From Paludibacteraceae bacterium (GTDB lineage Bacteria > Bacteroidota > Bacteroidia > Bacteroidales > Paludibacteraceae): 39,461 nt of DNA. The notes under the pieces were generated by a model. It did no database searches and was not told the origin of the DNA. It was given only the letters and a program-made list of their open reading frames with translations. Each line of letters opens with the position of its first letter. Position 1 is the first letter of the stretch. Positions 33,737-39,461 of the stretch are shown here, in pieces. The translations under genes and the position numbers were made by a program. The stretch covers positions 1-39,461 of the forward strand of contig CAJOCN010000019.1 of assembly GCA_905233255.1 (NCBI GenBank), written 5' to 3'.

Positions 33737-34895
33737 GCCAGGAAATAGCAATCTTCGGCTTGCACGCGCAGCACAAAATGACGAGTTTTACACTCAATTC
33801 ACTGACATTCAAAAAGAAGTGAATGCATATCTGGAGTATAATCCCGATACATTCCGTGACAAAACGGTACTATTACCGTGTGACGATCCTGAGTGGAGTA
33901 ACTTCACTCGTTTCTTTGCGCAAAACTTTGAGCGACTTAAATTGAAGCGACTTATCAGCACATCGTATGCCGTTGAGAGCAAGAGGTATAAAAATTATCA
34001 GCCTACCCTTTTCGAATCCGAAAGTCCGCTATTTGATAAGGCTAAAACGCGCACAAAAGGAAAGATCTTCGTTCTTGACCATGATACCAATGCCAATGGT
34101 CGTATTGATCTTGATGATTTGGAGTGGCACTATATGGAGGGAGATGGAGATTTCCGGTCACCGGAAGTGTGCAAACTACGTGACGAGGCCGACATTATTG
34201 TCACCAATCCTCCTTTCAGTCTTTTTAGAGAGTTCTATACATGGGTAAGGAAAGCTAACAAACAATTCTTGACAATCTGTAATAAGAACTGCATCACTTA
34301 TAAAGAAGTTTTTCCCGATGTAAAGAAAAACTTGGTATGGTCAGGACGCACAGAATGGGCTGGAGGAATGTGGTTTAAAACTACGAATAAAGATGACGTA
34401 GATAAAATCATTGATGGTGTTATGTATAAGAATACGCCTTCTATATGGATTACTAACATGGAACATGGCAGGCGACATGAACCATTGAATTTAATGACCA
34501 TGAAAGACAACCTTCGATTTGGAAAGCATAAAGATTTACTAGAAGAAGGATATCTTCGATACTATAATTACGATGCGATAGATGTACCATATGTAGATGC
34601 CATACCTTCGGATTATGATGGTTTAATGGGTGTTCCTATTACCTTCCTTGATAAGTATTGCCCTGAACAATTTGAAATTATCGATGATGGAACAGAAGTC
34701 CCAAAAACAAGAGAACACATATCCTATAAGGACAAAGGAATTATTACATATGAAGAAAAGGGGAAAGTAGTATGGAGTACCCCATATACTGTTTCAGAAA
34801 GGAAATTAGGTAATTCTTTGAGAATAGAAAGGAACGGGCTTCCGACAAACTGCCCATTTGGTAGAATAATCATCCGCAAAAAACAACAATCATGA
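33735..34895 (+). CDS. EcoRI-family adenine-specific DNA methyltransferase
   Basis: 386 residues. Matches the EcoRI methylase family by overall pattern: an N-terminal AAQNDEFYTQFTDIQKEV, a VLLPCDDPEWSNF block (~45-57, SAM-binding region), and catalytic motif IV NPPF at 158-161 (IVTNPPFSLFREF), followed by FLTICNKNC. WSGRTEWAGGMWF and PITFLDKYCPEQFEI are further family blocks. It should transfer a methyl group to adenine N6 in a short DNA site; the site is unknown. The 3' end overlaps the next gene by ATGA, so the two are translationally coupled. AT-richer than the housekeeping genes, suggesting horizontal transfer. No EcoRI-type endonuclease is next to it; the partner is a DUF262-HNH protein. 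Confidence 0.9.
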   Translation: MPGNSNLRLARAAQNDEFYTQFTDIQKEVNAYLEYNPDTFRDKTVLLPCDDPEWSNFTRFFAQNFERLKLKRLISTSYAVESKRYKNYQPTLFESESPLFDKAKTRTKGKIFVLDHDTNANGRIDLDDLEWHYMEGDGDFRSPEVCKLRDEADIIVTNPPFSLFREFYTWVRKANKQFLTICNKNCITYKEVFPDVKKNLVWSGRTEWAGGMWFKTTNKDDVDKIIDGVMYKNTPSIWITNMEHGRRHEPLNLMTMKDNLRFGKHKDLLEEGYLRYYNYDAIDVPYVDAIPSDYDGLMGVPITFLDKYCPEQFEIIDDGTEVPKTREHISYKDKGIITYEEKGKVVWSTPYTVSERKLGNSLRIERNGLPTNCPFGRIIIRKKQQS

Positions 34896-36064
34896 TACCA
34901 ACTCTAATCACAGACTGGACTATTGGCGACATTTGCAAGGGATTCCAGTATAACGAATATGAAGGAAAAGGCTTATATGGTCTTTCCGGCAAACTGACTA
35001 TTCAACCCGAGTTTCAACGTCATTACCTATATGCCGAAAATGGAGGCAAGAAAGAAGTGGATGTTATCCAATCCGTGCGTAATGGCTATCCACTTGGTCT
35101 TATCTATTTTTCCAAAGTAGGAGAAGACCGATATGAGGTATTAGATGGGCAACAACGCATTACATCACTGGGTCGCTTCATCACAGAGAAATTTGCGTGG
35201 ATAGATTCAGATGGTAAACCTTGGTATTTTACTGCACTGAACGAAGATGAGCAAAAGAAGTTCCTAAACACCAAATTGCTTATTTATGTATGTGAGGGGA
35301 CGGAGAAAGATATCAAAGATTGGTTTCGCACTATTAATATCGTTGGTATTCCACTTAACACACAAGAAACCCTCAATGCTGTATATTCTGGAAAGTTTGT
35401 AACCAAAGCCAAAGAAGAGTTCAGCAACTCTAACAATAACAACATCAATAAATGGAGTTGTTTTATTCCCGGTACAGCTAAACGACAAGACTACCTCGCA
35501 GCTGCACTTGATTGGGTAAGTCATGGACGCACAGAAGATTATATGGCAGCACACAGGAATGATGATAATATCCAAGAATTGAAATCATATTTCACTTCTG
35601 TTATTGATTGGATTACATCTGTTTTTGACTTTACTCCGGAAAAGGAAATGTGTGGTCTAAAATGGGGCGCACTTTACGATAAGTATCATCATAAAGCTTA
35701 TGATCCCGCAGATGTAGCAACAAAAGTACGGACACTATACGAGGATTATTACGTTAAGAATAAGAAAGGCATTTATGAGTACATCTTAGGTGACTGCCAA
35801 GACACTCGCTTATTAGAGGTACGCTGCTTCGACGAGCCCACCAAGAAAGCCATCTATGCTCAACAGACAGATGAAGCAAAAAAGCACGAACTGTCCAACT
35901 GTCCTCTTTGTGCGCATGGTCACGATGCCAATCGCACGCGTATCTATAGGTTTAACGAAATGGACGCCGATCACGTAACAGCGTGGTCAAAAGGTGGCGC
36001 TACAGATATTTCTAACTGCCAGATGCTTTGCCAAACGCATAATCGCGCAAAAGGTAACAAATAA
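34892..36064 (+). CDS. DUF262-HNH nuclease, partner of the methyltransferase
   Basis: 390 residues. The N-terminal DUF262 domain (ParB/Srx-related; GmrSD-like) shows IQPEFQRHYLY (~37-47), GYPLGLIYF and the hallmark DGQQR at 85-89, which in this family couples NTP use to DNA attack. A helical middle follows. The C-terminus (~337-390) is an HNH nuclease with zinc pairs Cys337/Cys340 and Cys380/His383, catalytic DADH (Asp360-His361), Asn375 and an HN..K ending. DUF262-HNH nucleases act in DNA restriction, for example on modified phage DNA in GmrSD. Starts within the last codon of the methyltransferase (ATGA overlap), so a two-gene restriction-modification unit is the simplest reading. Confidence 0.9.
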   Translation: MIPTLITDWTIGDICKGFQYNEYEGKGLYGLSGKLTIQPEFQRHYLYAENGGKKEVDVIQSVRNGYPLGLIYFSKVGEDRYEVLDGQQRITSLGRFITEKFAWIDSDGKPWYFTALNEDEQKKFLNTKLLIYVCEGTEKDIKDWFRTINIVGIPLNTQETLNAVYSGKFVTKAKEEFSNSNNNNINKWSCFIPGTAKRQDYLAAALDWVSHGRTEDYMAAHRNDDNIQELKSYFTSVIDWITSVFDFTPEKEMCGLKWGALYDKYHHKAYDPADVATKVRTLYEDYYVKNKKGIYEYILGDCQDTRLLEVRCFDEPTKKAIYAQQTDEAKKHELSNCPLCAHGHDANRTRIYRFNEMDADHVTAWSKGGATDISNCQMLCQTHNRAKGNK

Positions 36065-36069
36065 TCCCC

Positions 36070-36118
36070 CTAAAAAATATTATTTTTTAGTTTTCGCAGC
36101 CATCAATAGATGGCTGCG
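36070..36118 (+). terminator. Palindrome plus hairpin after the DUF262-HNH gene
   Basis: CTAAAAAATA-T-TATTTTTTAG (36070-36090) is followed at once by a perfect 10-bp stem, CGCAGCCATC (36095-36104) with GATGGCTGCG (36109-36118) over AATA, then cctgtttctc. The second is a likely terminator with a weak T tract. Confidence 0.78.
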
Positions 36119-36142
36119 CCTGTTTCTCATACCCTATTCCAC

Positions 36143-36173
36143 TTGCATATATCAAAAATTTTTAGTAACTTTG
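36143..36173 (+). promoter_or_regulatory. Promoter of the two-gene unknown cassette
   Basis: -33 TTGC (36143-36146), 19-nt spacer, -7 TAACTTTG (36166-36173), 25 nt before the ATG at 36199. It follows a terminator, so the cassette is a separate transcription unit. Confidence 0.8.
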
Positions 36174-36198
36174 CAAGTTTTTTAACGAAAAATTGACT

Positions 36199-37191
36199 AT
36201 GGCTGTATTTGCTTTTTATTCATTCGAGATAAAACATCTTGCGCGGCAAGTGGAACTGGACTTTCCGAATCTGGAGGAAAAGCAGAAGCATGAAGAGCAA
36301 GAAGAATTATTCCATGACGTGTTTGCCGGTGACAGCGTTGACCTGTGGACCGCATTCCGTCGCGCAGACGGTTCGTATAACAAGCGTAGCATGGAGCGTT
36401 ACAAGAATGAGATACTGGCTCATAGAGACGGCGTTATCGCTATGACCATTGAAGCAAATAAGCACAAGACAACCATTGAGGATAAGCATAAAGTAACCCA
36501 CCCTCACAACCCTTTCTGCTTTGTCATCATCGACTATCGCAAGGGGCAGAACCTGATTGCGTTGCAGAAGAACGGGGCATTTACCAAGCCCGAGAAACTG
36601 GCAGAAATCATATTGAGCACTTTCAACCGCTTGTTCGAAGCACATGATCTGCGGATGATGATGAAACCACTTGTTCGGGAAGGTCTGAAGTTCTGGGATG
36701 CGGTGACCGAAATCCGCACACGCCACCACGACAAAGTGAGACGCATAAGCCTTGATTTCAGCAATGCGCAAGATACTGCCGATTATTCATCCAACCAAGC
36801 CATCGCCCTTATCTCCGCCATCTCCAAGAAACTGGATGCCAACGGCATGATGGTAGTGGAAGCCAAAGATGATATGGAGGTTGATCTGGATATCGTGTAT
36901 GAGGATATGCTGATGTTGGCAGACATCTGTCAGAAGCAACCGGAATACGAGTTGAACGTGCATTTCTTCTCGTACGGTGTATATCGCTTCGGCTCGGATG
37001 TTACGGCGCAGTTCGGTGTGGATGAGCGCGTGATAGATAACTTCCAGCATAACATAGAAGAACCCAACCTGTTTGGCGAGAACTACACACTTGACAGATG
37101 GTTGGAAAACATGAAAGATCTCTTTGATGCCAATGAGTATGTTAAGTCCACGTCTGTTGAACCAACAACCAAACAAAGCCGTAGAAGATAA
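36199..37191 (+). CDS. Unknown protein, first gene of an overlapping two-gene cassette
   Basis: 330 residues from ATG 36199 (an upstream TTG at 36193 is less likely). Soluble, no signal peptide. It begins with a strand-like MAVFAFYSFEI, has a charged segment, then WTAFRRADGSYNKRSMERYKNEIL, CFVIIDYRKGQNLIALQKNGAF, a helical middle (KLAEIILSTFNRLFEAHDL) and VRRISLDFSNAQDTADY, ending in a basic tail. The order of strands and helices suggests two ferredoxin-like or RNA-binding-type units, but I recognise no family with confidence. In this neighbourhood a defence role is possible. The second gene starts inside its last 55 bp. Confidence 0.85.
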   Translation: MAVFAFYSFEIKHLARQVELDFPNLEEKQKHEEQEELFHDVFAGDSVDLWTAFRRADGSYNKRSMERYKNEILAHRDGVIAMTIEANKHKTTIEDKHKVTHPHNPFCFVIIDYRKGQNLIALQKNGAFTKPEKLAEIILSTFNRLFEAHDLRMMMKPLVREGLKFWDAVTEIRTRHHDKVRRISLDFSNAQDTADYSSNQAIALISAISKKLDANGMMVVEAKDDMEVDLDIVYEDMLMLADICQKQPEYELNVHFFSYGVYRFGSDVTAQFGVDERVIDNFQHNIEEPNLFGENYTLDRWLENMKDLFDANEYVKSTSVEPTTKQSRRR

Positions 37192-37969
37192 GTACTCCGA
37201 GCACCTTCTCTATCGCTTCTTGACCTTTGTCTGCGACCCTATCATGTCGGAGGCAGAGGAGTACGCTATCTATCCGGGAGAGTTATTCTATAACTGCGTT
37301 TACTGTCTGGATTCACTCAAAGGCACGACCAAAGATGAGGCGAAAGAGAAATGCAGTACGATGTATGACGAGGTGGCGCGTTATTTCAACGACAAAGGAT
37401 TAGACAAGAACGAGCCGGAAGTAAAGCATGCCATCTGTCTTGTTGTCTTTTCGTTGGAATACTGCTTGGCATTGACCGAGCCACCTACGTTCACCGTTCC
37501 GTTGGGTGTTCTCGCAATGCGTTTGGAAGAGATAGATGGGGAATACAGCAAGACACTCAGACGGCGTTTCGCTAAAGCGTCAAAAGTGGTTGGAGAGCAA
37601 GCCCTAAAAGAAGTCATCCGTGCCTACATGCAAACGCCGGACTTGCTATCCAACGAGATAGGCGAAGTGATTGATGCCGCCGATGAGGACGAAAAGAAGA
37701 TACTACTCCTGAAGATGCAGAGCGGTTTCCCCTTGCTGACCGAACAATGCTACCGAGAGAAGAAAGAGAGAGTGGTGACAGAAGAGTTCCGTGCGGCTTG
37801 CAAAGGAACTGCCGGAGCATTATGGCAAGCCATACGCACCAATGAGGCATTGGAGTATGTAAAAGCTATGCATCTACAGACATCCAAGATATATCGAGCG
37901 TTCACCGATTACTTTGGCGAGTTGCCTTATACCGAACGTAACTTCCGAGATGCCAGAAACAAGGGCTGA
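37139..37969 (+). CDS. Unknown alpha-helical protein, second gene of the cassette
   Basis: 276 residues from ATG 37139; ATGs at 37127 and 37133 are also possible. All starts overlap the first gene by 53-65 bp, so the proteins are probably made together in a fixed ratio. The sequence is almost wholly helical, with SEHLLYRFLTFVCDPIMSEA at the start, an acidic EVIDAADEDEKKILLLKM segment and a C-terminal FTDYFGELPYTERNFRDAR. Six cysteines are scattered; no catalytic pattern was seen. No recognised domain. A structural or adaptor partner of the first protein is a reasonable inference. Confidence 0.82.
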   Translation: MLSPRLLNQQPNKAVEDKYSEHLLYRFLTFVCDPIMSEAEEYAIYPGELFYNCVYCLDSLKGTTKDEAKEKCSTMYDEVARYFNDKGLDKNEPEVKHAICLVVFSLEYCLALTEPPTFTVPLGVLAMRLEEIDGEYSKTLRRRFAKASKVVGEQALKEVIRAYMQTPDLLSNEIGEVIDAADEDEKKILLLKMQSGFPLLTEQCYREKKERVVTEEFRAACKGTAGALWQAIRTNEALEYVKAMHLQTSKIYRAFTDYFGELPYTERNFRDARNKG

Positions 37970-37972
37970 TTT

Positions 37973-38032
37973 CCGAAAATTTCCGCGTTCATAAAAATTC
38001 TTTAGGCGGTTTATTTCCGTTTATTTCCGAAA
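37973..38032 (+). repeat. atttccg word repeat after the cassette
   Basis: tttccgaaaatttccgcg at 37972-37988 and tttatttccgtttatttccg at 38009-38030 repeat the word tttccg. It fills most of the gap before the next promoter. Confidence 0.65.
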
Positions 38033-38065
38033 CACACATACCTAACGTTAATTGCAGTCATATTC

Positions 38066-38096
38066 TTGTATGGCTGCTATTTTTGTAGTAATTTTG
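38066..38096 (+). promoter_or_regulatory. Promoter of the HNH gene
   Basis: -33 TTGT (38066-38069), 19-nt spacer, -7 TAATTTTG (38089-38096). Confidence 0.72.
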
Positions 38097-38098
38097 CA

Positions 38099-38161
38099 CT
38101 GTCAAACGCCGGATAGCGAGAATGGTACCACGATAAACTCGCACCGGTGGACAGCGCTGTC
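38099..38161 (+). other. Structured 5' leader of the HNH gene
   Basis: Three nested stems from the expected transcript start: CTGTC (38099-38103) with GACAG (38150-38154), CCGG (38109-38112) with CCGG (38144-38147), and GCGAG (38116-38120) with CTCGC (38138-38142). GACAGCGCTGTC (38150-38161) is also a perfect palindrome and competes with the first stem. ATG follows at 38194. Confidence 0.6.
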
Positions 38162-38193
38162 ATGACTTTATTAACGCCAAAATTATTAAAGTT

Positions 38194-38721
38194 ATGGCAT
38201 CAGAACAATTAAGATTAGTAGATGGTACTATTGTACGTAAGTGCCCCACGATCAAGCCGCTCTATTGTAGCCGAGCGGGAAAATTCTATTCGCTTCACAA
38301 CGCCATTCTGACGGATGACGGTTGGGTGCTGCGGGAAGTTAAGCCAAACTTCTCCCCTGCGATGCGCACCCCGGGAAGGCATTGTTTTAACGGTAAGCGC
38401 GGTTGCGTCTATCCTATCATGCGGCAGTATGACAAACAGCTTTGTCACAAACTGGTTGCACTCACGTGGATTGGACCGCGACCTTTCGCCGTGACTCCAG
38501 ACGGGACAACTATTCCGATGGAGATTGACCACATCAACGGCGACATCACGAACTGGTCTGTTGATAACCTTCAGTATGTCACACCTGCGGAAAACCGCAA
38601 GCGTGCGAGATTGCTGCGGGTGCTCAGGAGCATCGGACGTGATCCAAGGAAGATGAGCAGAGATGAATTGCAAGCGATCTTCAACAAGTATTATTTTGCT
38701 AACCCTAAAAACAATGACTAA
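38194..38721 (+). CDS. HNH endonuclease of homing/phage type
   Basis: 175 residues. The C-terminal half is an HNH_3-type nuclease: LCHKLVALTWIGP leads to MEIDHINGDITNWSVDNLQYVTPAENRKRA, with the HNH residues at DHINGD, N (in NWSVDNL) and the NLQYVTPAEN block. The first 60 residues (KPLYCSRAGKFYSLHN) resemble a NUMOD-like DNA-binding element. Such proteins are frequent as free-standing endonucleases in phages and integrated elements. Own promoter and a structured leader upstream; the next gene follows after 3 bp. Confidence 0.88.
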   Translation: MASEQLRLVDGTIVRKCPTIKPLYCSRAGKFYSLHNAILTDDGWVLREVKPNFSPAMRTPGRHCFNGKRGCVYPIMRQYDKQLCHKLVALTWIGPRPFAVTPDGTTIPMEIDHINGDITNWSVDNLQYVTPAENRKRARLLRVLRSIGRDPRKMSRDELQAIFNKYYFANPKNND

Positions 38722-38724
38722 ATT

Positions 38725-39165
38725 ATGAAAGCTATAGAATTACGCGCAGCACTGATCGCTGCAAATGACATCAATCTGAATGGTGCAGATGCACTGGTAG
38801 AAACCTCAGTACTTAAACAACTTATTGAATCGTGTAAGGCGCGTGTGGATGAGTTGGAAACGGACGCAAAGAGCTTGGCAGAGGGCAAGTTAGAAGAACT
38901 CGGCGAGACGAGCGGTAAGTTCGAGCACGAAGGACATCACTACACGTTGGATGTAACACCAGTATTTGACATCGTTGGCAAGCCGCAGAAGTACACGATG
39001 CAGGAAGGTGTTGAGTACCGCAAGAAAGCAGCGGAACAGGCAGAGTACAAGAAGGAATCGGCTAAACTCACGCGCAAGATGAAGGAGATTATGGATAACT
39101 TCCCTGAAGATCACCCGAACATCGCGCCGGATGAGGTGAAGAAAACGCTCAAGTGCCTGGACTAA
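38725..39165 (+). CDS. Small coiled-coil hypothetical protein
   Basis: 146 residues. N-terminal helix MKAIELRAALIAAND, then a coiled-coil-prone stretch (~28-60), a short beta part (HEGHHYTLDVTPVFDIVG) and a Lys/Glu-rich helix (~97-125). No recognised domain. It starts 3 bp after the HNH gene and is probably cotranscribed. Phage or element accessory protein is the likely class by position only. Confidence 0.78.
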   Translation: MKAIELRAALIAANDINLNGADALVETSVLKQLIESCKARVDELETDAKSLAEGKLEELGETSGKFEHEGHHYTLDVTPVFDIVGKPQKYTMQEGVEYRKKAAEQAEYKKESAKLTRKMKEIMDNFPEDHPNIAPDEVKKTLKCLD

Positions 39166-39219
39166 AAAGAAAGCGAATAAGAAAAAGTAAGCAAAAAGAA
39201 TTAATAAAGAAAAACCGCT

Positions 39220-39276
39220 TGCCTGCCATGTATATCTGCATAGTGTATACTACCACAGGCGGGTGTATGGCAGGCA
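39220..39276 (+). repeat. 10-bp inverted repeat with 37-nt spacer
   Basis: TGCCTGCCAT (39220-39229) and ATGGCAGGCA (39267-39276) lie in the gap after the coiled-coil gene. It could fold as a weak terminator or be a protein site before the next gene. Confidence 0.5.
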
Positions 39277-39296
39277 GGCTGGTTGTAAAAAGTTTT

Positions 39297-39461
39297 ATGG
39301 ATTCTTTTGGATGGATATGGCAATTACTGGCTCCGCAAGGCGAATTCTGTCGGCGTATGGGGGCTTGCAGGCGGCTATGGGATAGCTTTGATTTAGAGAA
39401 ACAACGGGCTATCTATCGCACGATCCGTGACAAGTTGGCGGCAGGCGAGTTCGTAAGCGAA
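39297..39461 (+). CDS. Hypothetical protein, 3' end cut by the window
   Basis: An open frame from ATG 39297 runs to the last base of the window (55 codons without a stop). It starts MDSFGWIWQLLAPQGEF and continues with FDLEKQRAIYRTIRDKLAAGEFV. Codon use is similar to its neighbours. The LEKQRAIYRTIRDK pattern recalls short proteins seen in Bacteroidales mobile elements, a weak recollection. Function unknown. Confidence 0.55.
   Translation, partial: MDSFGWIWQLLAPQGEFCRRMGACRRLWDSFDLEKQRAIYRTIRDKLAAGEFVSE

Noticed and set aside
32033..39461. Complete prophage or integrative element
   Set aside because: HNH, ORF6N and restriction-like genes suggest an island, but no integrase, structural gene, tRNA or attachment repeat can be seen, so limits cannot be drawn.

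Overview
The window reads as chromosome of a Bacteroidales-type bacterium (Bacteroidota), probably an uncultured gut relative of the Paludibacteraceae/Porphyromonadaceae side of the order; the family is inference. Support: two proteins end in type IX secretion (T9SS) sorting-like domains; eleven promoters fit the Bacteroidota -33 TTG / -7 TAnnTTTG pattern instead of sigma70; type III glutamine synthetase, class III fructose-bisphosphatase and the coaX-OMP-TPR-lptC order are typical of the phylum; Shine-Dalgarno sequences are weak or absent.

Layout. 1-5972 (+): a large secreted multidomain protein followed 2 bp later by a queuosine precursor cluster queF-queC-queD-queE. 6055-9218 (-): operon pdxJ-exbB-exbD-tonB-DJ-1 family, giving PLP synthesis plus a TonB energising complex. 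9438-12831 (+): two lipoprotein GH13 alpha-amylase-family enzymes, ended by a strong bidirectional terminator. 12939-19938 (-): a probable seven-gene operon: small membrane protein, acyl-CoA ligase, coaX, outer-membrane barrel, TPR protein, lptC, fabG (CoA, fatty acid and envelope functions). 20107-21251: a repeat-rich interval with two small unknown genes. 21333-23378 (+): class III fbp. 23407-28357 (-): glnN-glmS-ddh, linking ammonia, glutamine, glucosamine-6-P and diaminopimelate. 28512-30359 (-): a VWA protein with a T9SS-like tail. 30479-32032 (+): glyS and its terminator.

From about 32.3 kb to the end the region is accessory: an ORF6N DNA-binding protein with repeated palindromes inside its gene, a 396-bp structured leader, an EcoRI-family adenine methyltransferase overlapping a DUF262-HNH nuclease (restriction-modification-like), a separately promoted overlapping pair of unknown proteins, a homing-type HNH nuclease behind a structured leader, a small coiled-coil protein and a gene cut by the window edge. 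This looks like a defence/mobile-element island downstream of glyS; no integrase, attachment site or tRNA is visible in the window.

Two genome-wide habits stand out. Almost every promoter has the same architecture (TTGC or TTGT, exactly 19 nt, TAnnTTTG). Many gaps between genes, and some coding sequences, carry short stuttering words of about 6-9 bp, locus-specific in sequence but alike in style; in the VWA gene, fbp and the end of coaX they are translated.
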